64,000 bases of DNA from Pseudomonadales bacterium. GTDB taxonomy: Bacteria > Pseudomonadota > Gammaproteobacteria > Pseudomonadales > Azotimanducaceae. The notes beneath the pieces are model-generated. The model was given only the letters and a program-made list of their open reading frames with translations. It searched no databases and was not told where the DNA came from. The position numbers and the translations under genes were made by a program. This document shows positions 8,282 to 17,281 of this stretch, piece by piece. How positions within the stretch are numbered: position 1 is the stretch's first letter; the number at the start of each line of letters is the position of its first letter. The stretch covers positions 1 through 64,000 of the forward strand of contig JANQKS010000132.1 of assembly GCA_028281005.1 (NCBI GenBank), in the 5' to 3' direction.

Positions 8282-8907
8282 CCCAAACAAACTGTCATCT
8301 AGCGGTAATGGCGCGTACGCCCAAGCTACATGCCACCAAAACGCGCTTGCAGGGTGAGTTGGGGGCCGAGGGGGCATTGGCAGCACATACGCGATTGGTG
8401 GAAGGTACGCTGCAACGCCTTGCCGGAGTGGACCGTGCAGCAGCCAGTCTGTGGGTTACCGAGACCGATGCCATCGTTCAAGGTTGGGCTGCCTCTTGTG
8501 AATGGCCCCTGCGTACCCAGCCGGCGGGTGATCTAGGTGCGCGGATGCACGGCATACTGCAGGTCCTGTTAGAGGAAGGTGCCGCACGGGCCTGCGTCAT
8601 CGGCACTGACTGCCCTGAGATAGATGCCGCCTATGTGGAAGCAGCATTTGCGGGTTTGGATCAGGCTGATGTGGTGCTTGGGCCAGCGGAAGATGGCGGC
8701 TATGGCCTGATTGCCTTAAAACAACCTGAGGAGTCTTTGTTTGCGGATATACCTTGGGGCAGCGACGTGGTGTTGCAGCAAACCTTGGCGCACGCAGCGG
8801 CCGCCGACCTAGAGGTACAGTTGCTGCCCACGATTTGGGATGTGGATACGCCTGAGGACTGGCAACGTTATTTACGTTGGTCTCAGAATTTAGGTGGGCG
8901 TGGCTGA
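8278..8907 (+). CDS. TIGR04282/DUF2064 nucleotidyl/glycosyltransferase-like protein
   Basis: A 209-aa GT-A-fold protein related to CobY/MobA-type nucleotidyltransferases. MARTPKLHATKTRL is the family's N-terminal loop, although the usual PxPGxVKTRL is altered. VIGTDCPEID is the metal-binding DxD equivalent, and LGPAEDGGYGLIAL with WDVDTPEDW closes the domain. Start chosen at the ATG that overlaps the upstream stop by 4 bp. A longer frame from 8164 would run deep into the previous gene. It partners the TIGR04283 glycosyltransferase, the usual pairing, and the two are expected to act in one small sugar-transfer pathway. The 3' end overlaps the convergent PilZ gene by 18 bp. Confidence 0.78.
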   Translation: MTQTNCHLAVMARTPKLHATKTRLQGELGAEGALAAHTRLVEGTLQRLAGVDRAAASLWVTETDAIVQGWAASCEWPLRTQPAGDLGARMHGILQVLLEEGAARACVIGTDCPEIDAAYVEAAFAGLDQADVVLGPAEDGGYGLIALKQPEESLFADIPWGSDVVLQQTLAHAAAADLEVQLLPTIWDVDTPEDWQRYLRWSQNLGGRG

Positions 8908-9720
8908 GCGAGAGATGTTCTGGATAAACTGTTCTAAGCGCCGCCGGTCGGTAACGTGCATGCTGGTCAGTTCCAGTCCACAAACCAGACTGTGAGTCTT
9001 TTTGTTTTCATGGCAGTGACGCACCACCACTTCGCTGTGAATCTCTAGAAGCTGCGGGATGGTAATGGCGCAGTTTTTGAACAGTGCTTCGTTAGCAATG
9101 GCGTTTGGTGCAGGCAGGTCGAATTCCGCGCGGCACCCACCGACTGAGATGTCGATGATGCGCCCCAGGTGGGGTATGTCGGTAAACAGCGTGATGCTTG
9201 CACCGTTTGCCGAAACGCGCATTGGCAGGCGGTAACGGGCGGCACGCCGACGTTGCTGGAACAACATGCCTTGGGGGAGGGCGACATGGAAATAGGGTAC
9301 ACCGCGTTCCTGGTTCCAGCGGGTCACGCGGGTGGACTCGATGTAGGCGAACGTACCTTCGGCACGGGCAGAGATACGCAGCTGCTGTGCGGTGCGCAGA
9401 ATTTGAATGCCGGTGCGCGGGATGATGTCTTCGATGAGGAAATCGTCATCGGAGACGTCCAGAATCTTACAGGTATAAGTCTCTTTGTGGTCTTCGACCC
9501 GCACCGTCAGGTCCAAGCGTCGGTCGCGCAACTGTTTTAAACAGGCGACGATATCAGCTTTGCCGGCTAGGTATTTACTGTCTGCATTTAACGCCTCTGC
9601 AGGCGCTGCTACCGCACTCACTAAACAGTCCTGGTCAATCGCTCTCTCAAGGTTGTTATTCTGCTGTACAGGGGGCGTAAATTCCGTGAACTCGGTTACG
9701 CATACGTGACAGTGAGGCAT
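8890..9720 (-). CDS. YcgR-like flagellar brake / c-di-GMP receptor (PilZ)
   Basis: A 276-aa protein with a two-domain layout. A YcgR/PilZN-type beta-barrel covers residues about 55-165 (DLTVRVEDHKETYTCKIL and FLIEDIIPRTG), and a PilZ domain covers about 165-272. The c-di-GMP motif is visible as QRRRAARYR (RxxxR) and DISVGGC (D/NxSxxG). In such proteins c-di-GMP binding changes contacts with a partner, classically the flagellar motor. About 50 poorly conserved residues precede the first domain. No flagellar gene is in the window, so the partner is unknown. The next gene, sufE, ends 73 bp upstream and is transcribed in the same direction. Confidence 0.78.
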   Translation of the reverse strand: MPHCHVCVTEFTEFTPPVQQNNNLERAIDQDCLVSAVAAPAEALNADSKYLAGKADIVACLKQLRDRRLDLTVRVEDHKETYTCKILDVSDDDFLIEDIIPRTGIQILRTAQQLRISARAEGTFAYIESTRVTRWNQERGVPYFHVALPQGMLFQQRRRAARYRLPMRVSANGASITLFTDIPHLGRIIDISVGGCRAEFDLPAPNAIANEALFKNCAITIPQLLEIHSEVVVRHCHENKKTHSLVCGLELTSMHVTDRRRLEQFIQNISRSATPT

Positions 9721-9793
9721 GGGTCACAGTGTTGCTGTGACTGCAGCCTTGCATCAGCCTTCCACTCAGCCTTTCATTTAGGCTCAAATAGGC

Positions 9794-10198
9794 TCAAAGA
9801 CAGTTGCTGGCGATTTCCCTGATGCGGTGAATCATGGCGCGCAGGCCATTGCCGCGGGTCGGTGAGAGGTGCTGGATGAGTTGCAGCTCTTCAAAGAAGC
9901 TTTCGATGTCGAAATCCAAAATCGCTTGTGGCGGCTTGTCATTTAATGCCACCAGAACAATGCTGATGAGGCCGCGAACAATAAATGCGTCGCTGTCTAA
10001 ATCGAAATGCAGGTGGCCGTCCGGGCCTTGCCGCCAGGTCAGCCACACCTGGCTTTGACAACCGCGTATTAGATTGCTGTCCAGTTTGTGGTGGGCTTCG
10101 ATGTCGGGCAGTTCTTTACCGAGGTCGATGACAAAGCGGTATTTGTCTTCCCAATCGTCAAAAAATTCGAACGTCTCTTTGAGTTCCGCGGTGTCCAA
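9794..10198 (-). CDS. sufE: SufE, cysteine desulfurase sulfur acceptor
   Basis: Last gene of the suf operon. SufE takes the persulfide sulfur from SufS and passes it to SufB. The active-site Cys is in RGCQSQVWL (Cys47 with the start used here, matching Cys51 of E. coli). A long frame begins with GTG or ATG codons further upstream, but the TTG at 10198 has an AAGGA ribosome site eight bases upstream and yields the normal SufE N-terminus (ELKETFEFFDDWEDKY), giving 134 aa. It follows sufT with a 43-bp gap. FIVRGLISIVL and SPTRGNGL are further family motifs. Confidence 0.87.
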   Translation of the reverse strand: MDTAELKETFEFFDDWEDKYRFVIDLGKELPDIEAHHKLDSNLIRGCQSQVWLTWRQGPDGHLHFDLDSDAFIVRGLISIVLVALNDKPPQAILDFDIESFFEELQLIQHLSPTRGNGLRAMIHRIREIASNCL

Positions 10199-10241
10199 GG
10201 TGCGTGTCCTTATGTCTCGGCTCTCTCTGCTGGATACACCG

Positions 10242-10769
10242 TCAAAACACGCCCAGCTCAAGCTGCGCGGCTTCCGTCATCATGTCGCGCGACCAGGGTG
10301 GGTCAAACACCAGTTCCACATCCACCGTGTGGACGTTGGGTACGCGCATCACTCGATCTTTCACCTCGGCCACCAAGACCGGCCCCATGCCGCATCCGGG
10401 TGCCGTCAGGGTCATTTTGACGTCGACGTGCTGCGCTTGTATATCGACCTCGTAGATGAGTCCCAGGTCATCGATGTTCACCGGAATTTCCGGGTCGTAC
10501 ACACTCTGCAAAGCGATGTCGACATGTTCCGCGTTAACACTGCCATCGGCGTTGGCGGGGCCAAATTCGAGCACCTCAGGCGCTAGACCGATGGCGTCTG
10601 CGTCCGGGCCGGCGATACGCGCCATATTGCCTTCGACCACGACGGTAAACGCGCCACCCAAAGACTGTGTGAGGGTAATAAAGGTCCCGGCGGGAATGGT
10701 AATGGGATCCCCGGTGGGCACGAGCCTGGCCTCACAGTCGCGGGTGGTGGTGACCAGCTTGCGTTCCAC
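10242..10769 (-). CDS. sufT: SufT, Fe-S cluster maturation factor (MIP18/DUF59)
   Basis: A 175-aa SufT-type protein. An N-terminal extension of about 90 residues precedes the MIP18 domain, whose core YDPEIPVNIDDLGLIY and TLTAPGCGMGPVL carry the conserved Asp-Pro-Glu and the single conserved Cys. SufT supports maturation of Fe-S proteins under high demand. The GTG start at 10769 overlaps the TAG stop of the gene before it (TAGTG), with AGGATC just upstream. Its place between the A-type carrier gene and sufE fits SUF operons that carry sufT. Confidence 0.87.
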   Translation of the reverse strand: MERKLVTTTRDCEARLVPTGDPITIPAGTFITLTQSLGGAFTVVVEGNMARIAGPDADAIGLAPEVLEFGPANADGSVNAEHVDIALQSVYDPEIPVNIDDLGLIYEVDIQAQHVDVKMTLTAPGCGMGPVLVAEVKDRVMRVPNVHTVDVELVFDPPWSRDMMTEAAQLELGVF

Positions 10770-11176
10770 TAAGGGGATCCTACATCGGTGGCCAAATCGC
10801 CGACGTCAACACTTTTACCACCCTGTGCGCCCTCAGAGGCGTCTACGGCAAAACTTTCGCCGCATCCGCAGTAGCTCACGGCGCGCGGGTTTTTAAACAC
10901 CAGGGCGGAATTTAGACCTTCGGTGACCATGTCCACTTCGGTGCCGCTGACCATGGCCATGTCCTGATGGCGCACACAGACGCGCACCCCGTCTCCAAAG
11001 TCGAAACATTCATCGTCGGCTTCAGGTTGCTCGAGAAAATCCAGCATATACATGTAGCCGTTACAACCGCTCTCTTTCACCCCAAGACGTAGATAGCTGG
11101 CCTCAGTCTGCTGCAGCTGATTGCGGATGTGAACGCTGGCGTTGGCGGTGATGGAGATGGTTTGTGGTTCATTCAT
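10769..11176 (-). CDS. sufA: A-type Fe-S carrier (SufA/IscA family)
   Basis: A 135-aa A-type carrier protein that receives clusters from the SufBCD scaffold and hands them to apo-targets. The three ligand cysteines are present: Cys in KESGCNGYMY and both in CGCGESF. The C-terminal 25 residues (after CGCGESF) extend beyond most SufA/IscA proteins and are rich in Gly, Asp and Ser. Whether it is orthologous to SufA, IscA or ErpA cannot be settled from sequence alone, but its operon position favours SufA. The gap to sufS is 53 bp and contains no obvious promoter. Confidence 0.83.
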   Translation of the reverse strand: MNEPQTISITANASVHIRNQLQQTEASYLRLGVKESGCNGYMYMLDFLEQPEADDECFDFGDGVRVCVRHQDMAMVSGTEVDMVTEGLNSALVFKNPRAVSYCGCGESFAVDASEGAQGGKSVDVGDLATDVGSP

Positions 11177-11229
11177 GGTATGTTTCCATGGTGGTGTCCC
11201 CTTGAGGACTAGGTCTTTCGTTACAGGCG

Positions 11230-12444
11230 TTACAGGAATGTGGTGGCCTTATCAACTGCGGCCAACAAGTGGTCCGCGTCTGTTTGTGTGCTGTATAAAC
11301 TAAAAGAAGCGCGTACCGTACCCGGGATGCCCAGTGCCTGCATCAATGGCATGGTGCAGTGGTGGCCGGTGCGCAACGCAACCCCTTGTTGATCCAGCAG
11401 GGTACCCACGTCGTGGGGGTGGGCATCCTCGAGTAAAAAGGAGATCACCGCAGTACGCTGCTTCGGTTCACCCACCAAACGCAGCCCCGGCAGTTGTTTT
11501 AGCGCACTAAGCGTATTAGCCACCAGTTGCTGCTCTTGGGCGATGAGATCATCCAGGGGCAGTTCATTTAAGTACTTGATGGCCGCACCCAATCCCACCG
11601 CACCGGCGATGTTGGGCGTACCGGCTTCGTATTTGAATGGCGGTTTTTGATAGGTGCTGGTCTCGATTGTGACGTGCTCAATCATCTCACCGCCGCCATG
11701 CCAGGGCGGTAGCGACTCCAGTAACCCAAGGCGCCCATAAAGTACACCGATGCCGGTAGGCGCAAACATTTTGTGTCCCGACAACGCATAAAAGTCGCAG
11801 CCCAAAGCCTGCACGTCGATGTGTTCATGCAAGCTGGCCTGGGCGCCGTCGATCAGAGTGTATGCGCCGACGGCCCGCGCGTGTGCGACCAGGTCCTGTA
11901 CCGGATTAACAGTGCCCAGCGCGTTGGACACGTGGTTGCAGGTGAACACCTTGGTCTTCTCGGATAGCTTGTTCTGAAAATCTTCGAGGTCTAAATCGCC
12001 ATTGGGCAGCACTTTGACCGCGAGTAAGCTGGCACCGGTGCGTTGCGCCAACATTTGCCAAGGCACAATGTTGGAGTGGTGTTCCATTTCGGTGATGAGG
12101 ATTTCATCTTCGTGGCTGAGTTCAGCCGCTAGAATGTTGGCGACCAGGTTAACGGCCTCAGTGGTGCCGCGGGTAAACACAATTTCTTCGCGATGGGCGG
12201 CATGGACAAATCCTTGCGCGAGGTCGCGAGCTTCTTCCATGAGTTGCGTGGCTTCTTCGGCCAAGATGTGGGCGGCGCGGTGCACGTTGGCATTGTGCTG
12301 CGCGTAGTACTCAGCTATGGCGTCGATGACCACTTGCGGCTTTTGTGTAGTGGCCGCGTTGTCTAGATACACTAGCGGCCGTCCACGGTGTTCGCGCGCC
12401 AGAATAGGAAAGTCCTGGCGCATGTCGCTCGCGCGATCAGCCAC
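11230..12444 (-). CDS. sufS: Cysteine desulfurase SufS
   Basis: A group II PLP-dependent cysteine desulfurase supplying sulfur to SufE/SufBCD. Key features are LVYLDNAATTQKP at the N-terminus, the PLP Lys in LSGHKMFAPTGIGVLYG, the Ala/Gly-rich TRGTTEAVNLVA and the catalytic Cys in LRTGHHCTMPLM. GTG at 12444 is preferred over the TTG at 12450 because GAGG lies six bases upstream and it overlaps the sufD stop by 8 bp. ATG at 12423 is another possibility. The protein is about 404 aa, normal for SufS. Confidence 0.9.
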   Translation of the reverse strand: MADRASDMRQDFPILAREHRGRPLVYLDNAATTQKPQVVIDAIAEYYAQHNANVHRAAHILAEEATQLMEEARDLAQGFVHAAHREEIVFTRGTTEAVNLVANILAAELSHEDEILITEMEHHSNIVPWQMLAQRTGASLLAVKVLPNGDLDLEDFQNKLSEKTKVFTCNHVSNALGTVNPVQDLVAHARAVGAYTLIDGAQASLHEHIDVQALGCDFYALSGHKMFAPTGIGVLYGRLGLLESLPPWHGGGEMIEHVTIETSTYQKPPFKYEAGTPNIAGAVGLGAAIKYLNELPLDDLIAQEQQLVANTLSALKQLPGLRLVGEPKQRTAVISFLLEDAHPHDVGTLLDQQGVALRTGHHCTMPLMQALGIPGTVRASFSLYSTQTDADHLLAAVDKATTFL

Positions 12445-13579
12445 CTTCAACCTCGCTCTGCGCTTGTTGCTGTAAAAACTGCTGCGCGGATTCCGCCAAC
12501 GGCCCGAGGGTGCACACCTGCAAAAACGCCTGGCTCAATAAAGTACGCGCCTGTTGCGGTGCTATCCCGCGGCTGGCGCAGTAAAACAAGTGATCTTGAT
12601 CCAGGCTTCCTACCGTGGCGCCGTGTGAACACTTGACGTCGTCGGTGTAGATCTCCAGTTCCGGTTTGGTGTTGATCACCGCGTTGTCGCCCAGGCTCAA
12701 GTTCTTGTTCGAGAGATTGGCATCGACGCTGGCGCAGTGTTCATGGATATGGATGCGCCCGTTAAAGGTCACCTTGGCACCACCGGCGGCAATATTGTGA
12801 AAGGTCTGTTCTGAGGTGGTGTGGGCGGCGCGGTGTTCTACCGTAATTTGCTGGTCTAAGTGCGTTTTACTGCCGATAAATGCGGCACTGGTGACTTCGG
12901 CGTGGGCGCCGGGTGCGGCGCAAATCAGTTGCATGTCCTGACGGCGCAGCTCCGCACCGGCGCTGTGATTGTGCAAATGATAAGTGGCGTCGCGACCAAT
13001 GTTCACACGTAAGTATTGCCAGTGGGTGCCGGTGGTAAAACTGTTGCGAGAATGTTGTACACGGCTGCCGGGTTGCATGTCGATCCAAATGCTCTGCAGT
13101 TGGGAGCTGCCTTCGTTGCCGTCGTAAATCTCGTGCAGATCCAGGCTGGCGTTGGCCGCCAATCGAATGATCAAAGGTTGGTGTAGGGCTGCGCCTTTGA
13201 GGATGAGCGGTTCCGACACTTCCGCTTCCACATCGAGGACCTGAACATTTGGCTGATAACACAGCCACGCGGTCGCTTCAGGCGCATGCTGGAGGGTCTC
13301 GGCCAAGGCTTCGCCAAAAAACACCTGTGCCGGTGTATCCATACTGTCATGGGCCACATGACGTAATGTCACACCTTCAGGCAGCTGCGTTTCAAACGGG
13401 GCTCCGGGTTCCTTTAGCAATGCCAGCACCGGTGGCACGCGGGTGTACTTCCAGCGCTCGCGATGCATCTTGTGATTCAGTGCGCCGTTTAATTGCTGAT
13501 TTAGGCTTTGCTCGGTGACAGTGCCGAACCATTTGGGTGGCGCGGCTGCAGCCGGTAGCTCGAGATTTACGTGAGCCAT
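12437..13579 (-). CDS. sufD: SufD, Fe-S scaffold subunit
   Basis: A SufB/SufD-fold scaffold component that pairs with SufB and binds the SufC ATPases. The beta-helix core is recognisable by KVTFNGRIHIHEHCASVDANLSNKNLS-type repeats and the C-terminal KCSHGATVGSLDQDHLFYCASRGI, where the conserved His (cluster/iron site at the SufB-SufD interface) and RGI segment lie. Length 380 aa. The start overlaps the sufC stop by 13 bp and the stop overlaps sufS, so translation is coupled throughout. Confidence 0.9.
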   Translation of the reverse strand: MAHVNLELPAAAAPPKWFGTVTEQSLNQQLNGALNHKMHRERWKYTRVPPVLALLKEPGAPFETQLPEGVTLRHVAHDSMDTPAQVFFGEALAETLQHAPEATAWLCYQPNVQVLDVEAEVSEPLILKGAALHQPLIIRLAANASLDLHEIYDGNEGSSQLQSIWIDMQPGSRVQHSRNSFTTGTHWQYLRVNIGRDATYHLHNHSAGAELRRQDMQLICAAPGAHAEVTSAAFIGSKTHLDQQITVEHRAAHTTSEQTFHNIAAGGAKVTFNGRIHIHEHCASVDANLSNKNLSLGDNAVINTKPELEIYTDDVKCSHGATVGSLDQDHLFYCASRGIAPQQARTLLSQAFLQVCTLGPLAESAQQFLQQQAQSEVEGG

Positions 13580-14310
13580 GCGTAGCCTTTTTCTTCCAGC
13601 TCCAAGGCAAGAGATTTGTCACCGGACTGCACAATCCTGCCGTCTGCGAGCACGTGGACAAAATCCGGCACGATGTATTCCAACAAACGTTGATAGTGGG
13701 TGATCAAGACCACGCCGTTGTCGTCGCTGCGAAAGCGATTAACCCCTTCAGCCACCACCTGCAGGGCGTCGATGTCCAAACCCGAATCGGTTTCATCCAG
13801 CACCGCCAAGCGCGGCTGCAACAGCAGCAGCTGTAGCACTTCGTTGCGTTTCTTTTCACCGCCGCTAAAACCTTCGTTGACGCCGCGTTTTAGAAACTCA
13901 GGGTTTAAATCGAGCGATTGTGCCAGCTTGCGGACCTCTTTAATAAACCCGGCCGCGGCGGGTTGCGCTTCGTCGTTGGCGAACGCTTTGGAGTCTATGC
14001 TGGCTTTTAAAAACTCCATGTTGCTGACACCGGGGATTTCCACCGGGTATTGAAAAGCCAGGAAAACACCGGCATGGGCCCGGTCATGGGCTTCCCAATC
14101 CACGATGCTATGACCTTCAAACACGACGTCGCCTGCGGTCACATCGTAACCCGGACGTCCGGCTAACACGTTAGCTAAAGTAGACTTACCGGAGCCGTTA
14201 GGACCCATGATGGCGTGTACTTCACCGGCGTTAACCTTCAGGTTTAAGCCTTTGAGGATCTGCTGCTGGGCCACTTCTGCATAAAGATCTTTGACGTCAA
14301 GCAGGGTCAT
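13567..14310 (-). CDS. sufC: SufC, ABC-type ATPase of the SUF scaffold
   Basis: A 247-aa ABC ATPase. Walker A is [17 protein letters not shown], the signature is [20 protein letters not shown] and Walker B is [14 protein letters not shown], the last being characteristic of SufC (DETDSGLD rather than DEPTAALD). The switch His is in [11 protein letters not shown]. SufC drives conformational change of the SufBC2D complex during cluster assembly and is cytosolic, not a transporter. The start overlaps the sufB stop (ATGA). Confidence 0.93.
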   Translation of the reverse strand: MTLLDVKDLYAEVAQQQILKGLNLKVNAGEVHAIMGPNGSGKSTLANVLAGRPGYDVTAGDVVFEGHSIVDWEAHDRAHAGVFLAFQYPVEIPGVSNMEFLKASIDSKAFANDEAQPAAAGFIKEVRKLAQSLDLNPEFLKRGVNEGFSGGEKKRNEVLQLLLLQPRLAVLDETDSGLDIDALQVVAEGVNRFRSDDNGVVLITHYQRLLEYIVPDFVHVLADGRIVQSGDKSLALELEEKGYAWLT

Positions 14311-15773
14311 CCCACAGCTCCTTCTAGGCTCACTTCCATGAGCTTGCCGGCCTCAACCGCAAACTCCATAGGCAGTTCTTTAAACACTTCTTTACAGAAG
14401 CCATTAACGATCATGCTGACGGCTTTCTCCGGATCTATGCCGCGCTGCTGACACAAAAACAGCTGGTCTTCGCTGACTTTGGAGGTGGTGGCTTCGTGTT
14501 CGATGACAGCGCTCACATTGCTGTCTTCAATGTATGGGAAGGTATGGGCGCCACAGCTGTCACCGATTAACAAAGAATCGCACTGCGTGAAGTTGCGTGC
14601 ACCGGCTGCGGTCGGGGAGATGCGCACCAAACCGCGATAGGTGTTTTGGCTGCGCCCGGTAGATATCCCTTTGGAGATGATGGTGCTTTTGGTATTGCGC
14701 CCCATGTGGATCATCTTGGTGCCGGTATCCGCTTGTTGCACTTTGCCGGTAAGCGCCACGGAATAAAACTCGCCGACGCTGTCGTCGCCGCGCAACACCA
14801 CGCTGGGGTATTTCCAGGTAATGGCGGAACCGGTTTCCACTTGGGTCCAGGATATTTTTGCCCGCGGGCCTGCGCATAAGCCGCGTTTGGTAACAAAGTT
14901 ATAGATGCCGCCGCGGCCTTCTTCATCCCCCGGATACCAGTTTTGCACGGTGGAGTATTTGATCTCTGCATCACCCAGCGCGACCAGTTCCACGACAGCC
15001 GCATGCAACTGGTTTTCGTCCCGCATGGGGGCAGTGCAGCCTTCTAGGTAGCTAACATGTGAACCTTCATCGGCAACGATGAGGGTGCGTTCGAACTGGC
15101 CGGTGTTGCGCTCGTTGATGCGGAAATAGGTGGACAGCTCCATGGGACAACGGACCCCTTTAGGGATGTAGACGAACGAGCCGTCGCTGAATACGGCTGA
15201 GTTTAAGGCGGCGTAAAAGTTGTCCTTCTGCGGTACCACCGACCCCATGTACTTTTGTACCAATTCCGGGTGGGAGTGCACCGCTTCAGATATAGGGCAG
15301 AACACCACACCGGCTTCGGCGAGTTTGTCTTTAAAGGTGGTGGCGATGGAGACGCTGTCAAAAACCGCGTCAACAGCCACATTGGCGCTGGGTTTAACCA
15401 CTCCCGCCAAAGCTTCCTGTTCATGCAGCGGAATACCCAGCTTTTCGTAGGTACGCAGCAGTTCTGGGTCTACCTCGTCTAAAGATTGAGGTCCGTCCGC
15501 TTGGCTTTTGGGTGCGGAGTAGTAGGAGATGGCCTCAAAATCAACCGGTGGGAAGTGCACATGGGCCCATTCCGGGGCGGTCATCTCTTGCCAGGTGGCG
15601 TAGGCTTTTAGCCGCCACTCGGTCAGCCATTCAGGCTCTTTCTTTTTCTGCGATATGAAGCGCACCACGGATTCATCCAAGCCCGGGGGCAGCGTCTCAG
15701 ATTCGATATCCGTAACAAACCCTGCATTGTATTCAGCGTTGGTTTGCACCAGATCATCAACGGACTCACTCAC
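14307..15773 (-). CDS. sufB: SufB, Fe-S cluster scaffold
   Basis: First gene of the suf operon; with SufC and SufD it builds the nascent cluster. Conserved stretches include [46 protein letters not shown] (sulfur-tunnel region), [36 protein letters not shown] and the C-terminal [11 protein letters not shown]. Two in-frame GTG codons lie close together. The second (15773) is preferred because GAGG is seven bases upstream of it and only one base from the first. Length about 488 aa is normal. Confidence 0.92.
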   Translation of the reverse strand: MSESVDDLVQTNAEYNAGFVTDIESETLPPGLDESVVRFISQKKKEPEWLTEWRLKAYATWQEMTAPEWAHVHFPPVDFEAISYYSAPKSQADGPQSLDEVDPELLRTYEKLGIPLHEQEALAGVVKPSANVAVDAVFDSVSIATTFKDKLAEAGVVFCPISEAVHSHPELVQKYMGSVVPQKDNFYAALNSAVFSDGSFVYIPKGVRCPMELSTYFRINERNTGQFERTLIVADEGSHVSYLEGCTAPMRDENQLHAAVVELVALGDAEIKYSTVQNWYPGDEEGRGGIYNFVTKRGLCAGPRAKISWTQVETGSAITWKYPSVVLRGDDSVGEFYSVALTGKVQQADTGTKMIHMGRNTKSTIISKGISTGRSQNTYRGLVRISPTAAGARNFTQCDSLLIGDSCGAHTFPYIEDSNVSAVIEHEATTSKVSEDQLFLCQQRGIDPEKAVSMIVNGFCKEVFKELPMEFAVEAGKLMEVSLEGAVG

Positions 15774-15846
15774 ACTCACACCTCAAATGTCATATCCTAT
15801 GCGGCGGAGTTAAGACCGCGCAGAGGCTGCTTGATTCAGGGCGGCT

Positions 15847-15875
15847 AGTGTACTCTTTGGGAATACCCAAGTAAA
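15847..15875 (-). promoter_or_regulatory. Promoter of the suf operon
   Basis: On the minus strand TTTACT (complement of 15870-15875) and TACACT (complement of 15847-15852) are spaced by exactly 17 bp, each matching four of six consensus bases. The -35 hexamer lies inside the IscR-type site, and the predicted leader before sufB is about 65 nt. Confidence 0.5.
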
Positions 15876-15887
15876 ACAGTCGGGTAT
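15863..15887. promoter_or_regulatory. IscR type-1 binding site upstream of sufB
   Basis: The 25-bp dyad starts ATACCC and ends GGGTAT, with CAGTC in the right half and an A-rich centre. Compared with the published type-1 IscR consensus (ATASYYGACT, RWWWY, AGTCRRSTAT), 23 of 25 positions agree; only positions 7 and 9 differ. It overlaps the -35 hexamer of the suf promoter, a geometry expected for repression by [2Fe-2S]-IscR. It also lies 70 bp before the divergent methyltransferase gene. No iscR gene is in the window. Confidence 0.7.
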
Positions 15888-15957
15888 TTTCGTATCAGTT
15901 TTCATCACCATATTTGCCTCGTTTTTAGACATTTCTGAGACGATTTAAGGATTATGC

Positions 15958-16590
15958 ATGCCCAGATTGGAACGGGTGCCGGAAGCGCATATTGAATACG
16001 CTTATGGCATCTACTTGCTCGAACCGAAGCACCGCTTGATTAAGGCGCTCAAGAAACGCTACAAACCGTCCATCCACGGACATAAAACGTGGGGATCGAG
16101 TTTTTTGCTGATGGATTATCTGCAGCATCACGGTATTCGCAGAGGTGCGGCCGGCATGGAAATAGGGTGTGGCTGGGGCGGCGTATCTGTGTTTTGCGCC
16201 AGCCACTTTAGGGCGCAAATGACTGCCGTGGACCTCGATCAAGCGGTGTTCCCCTATGTCGACGTATTGGCCGAACTAAACGGTGTAGCGGTGGAGCACC
16301 TACAGGCAGACTTTGCCAAATTGAAAGCGCCGGAACTCGGTAAACAGCGATACCTATTCGGCAGCGACATCTGTTTCTGGGATTCGTTGGTGAAACCGTT
16401 AGCGCGTTTGGTGAATCGCAGTTTTAAAGCCGGTGTGGAACGCGTGGTCATCACTGATCCCGGCCGGCCCACGTTTTACGAATTTTGCGACATGATGTCA
16501 AAAAAGTACGACACGCGCCTGCAGGAGTGGTACGCCATCGAACCCGACCGGTTCGAAGGAGAGGTGGTGGACATACGCCCTAAAAAATAG
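15958..16590 (+). CDS. Class I SAM-dependent methyltransferase, substrate unknown
   Basis: A 210-aa Rossmann-fold methyltransferase. Motif I is GMEIGCGWGGVSVFCAS, followed by the acidic SAM-ribose residue in MTAVDLD. The acceptor-side sequence reads YLFGSDICFWDSL, where many small-molecule or lysine methyltransferases carry a comparable motif. The last 60 residues (VVITDPGRPTFYEF) resemble the METTL/NNMT-like group that includes ETF-beta lysine methyltransferases. That is only a family hint and the target is not known. AAGGA precedes the ATG by eight bases. Divergent from the suf operon. Confidence 0.7.
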   Translation: MPRLERVPEAHIEYAYGIYLLEPKHRLIKALKKRYKPSIHGHKTWGSSFLLMDYLQHHGIRRGAAGMEIGCGWGGVSVFCASHFRAQMTAVDLDQAVFPYVDVLAELNGVAVEHLQADFAKLKAPELGKQRYLFGSDICFWDSLVKPLARLVNRSFKAGVERVVITDPGRPTFYEFCDMMSKKYDTRLQEWYAIEPDRFEGEVVDIRPKK

Positions 16591-16617
16591 CTATATCAGT
16601 AGGTTAAGAGCTATTTT
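16584..16617. terminator. Bidirectional terminator-type hairpin
   Basis: AAAATAGCT (16584-16592) and AGCTATTTT (16609-16617) are perfect nine-base inverted arms around a 16-base loop, overlapping the stops of both convergent genes. The A/T-rich ends supply a short U tract in either direction, so it probably ends both the methyltransferase transcript and the long minus-strand cluster. Confidence 0.5.
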
Positions 16618-17281
16618 GTACAAACATCTTTAGTTGTTCGGCGAGGCTCACACAGGCTGAAGACTGCACTCGCGCGATAATGGGAATAGGCACCACCAGC
16701 GCCGGCATATAACTGGTGCCAGCGGCATCGGAGCTGACCCGCCCTGCAGTCTTAGCCGTATGCGCATCCCATATGGAGGCCTCGTAGGATGAATCGTTTT
16801 CCCATGTTAGGAATCCAAAACAGCCACCCCCGCCCGGGGTGAGCGTGCAGCTTAAGCTGCCGCCTTGGGCCGTGCGTTTGGTGCCGCCTTCGAGCCACAC
16901 TAAATACTTCAATCCTATTTCGCGTATGCGCTCAGCCAAAATCGGTTGGCGCAACAACTCCGGCAAGTCGTTGGTGCTTAAAGGTGCGGTACGCGGCTCA
17001 AACCAAGGGAACAAGGCGTCCATAAACTCTTGTTCGGTGATGACTTGTACGCTGTTGCTGCCGGAACCCATATTGCGTGAGACACAGTTGATGAAGTCCA
17101 GCTCAGCTTCGCCCTGGCTGGGACGATTACGCCGCCCCATCACCACGATGGAATCATCCGCGGTCATCGCCGTTTCGGTTTGACGGACCTGCTGTACCGT
17201 GGCTGTCACGCAGCCGGCCAGCATCAGACTCAATCCGCACAGGCAGAGGGATCTACCGATTTTCATCTGGCGCTGATTCAT
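16604..17281 (-). CDS. Lipoprotein of the VWA/ExbB-like envelope cluster
   Basis: Last gene of the 12-gene cluster. The N-terminus MKIGRSLCLCGLSLMLAGC carries a signal peptide with lipobox LAGC, so the mature protein should be lipid-anchored, probably in the outer membrane. The mature part (about 200 aa) has no domain I recognise. It contains a GxxSLSCTLTPGGGGCFGF segment and PALVVPIPIIARVQSSACVSLA near the end. The cysteines could form disulfides. A second possible start five residues earlier (MNQRQ) is the one listed; both give the same signal. It overlaps the stop/start of the preceding lipoprotein gene by 4 bp. Confidence 0.72.
   Translation of the reverse strand: MNQRQMKIGRSLCLCGLSLMLAGCVTATVQQVRQTETAMTADDSIVVMGRRNRPSQGEAELDFINCVSRNMGSGSNSVQVITEQEFMDALFPWFEPRTAPLSTNDLPELLRQPILAERIREIGLKYLVWLEGGTKRTAQGGSLSCTLTPGGGGCFGFLTWENDSSYEASIWDAHTAKTAGRVSSDAAGTSYMPALVVPIPIIARVQSSACVSLAEQLKMFVQNSS

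Noticed and set aside
15863-15887. IscR type-2 site
   Set aside because: Spacing and sequence fit type 1 much better than type 2.
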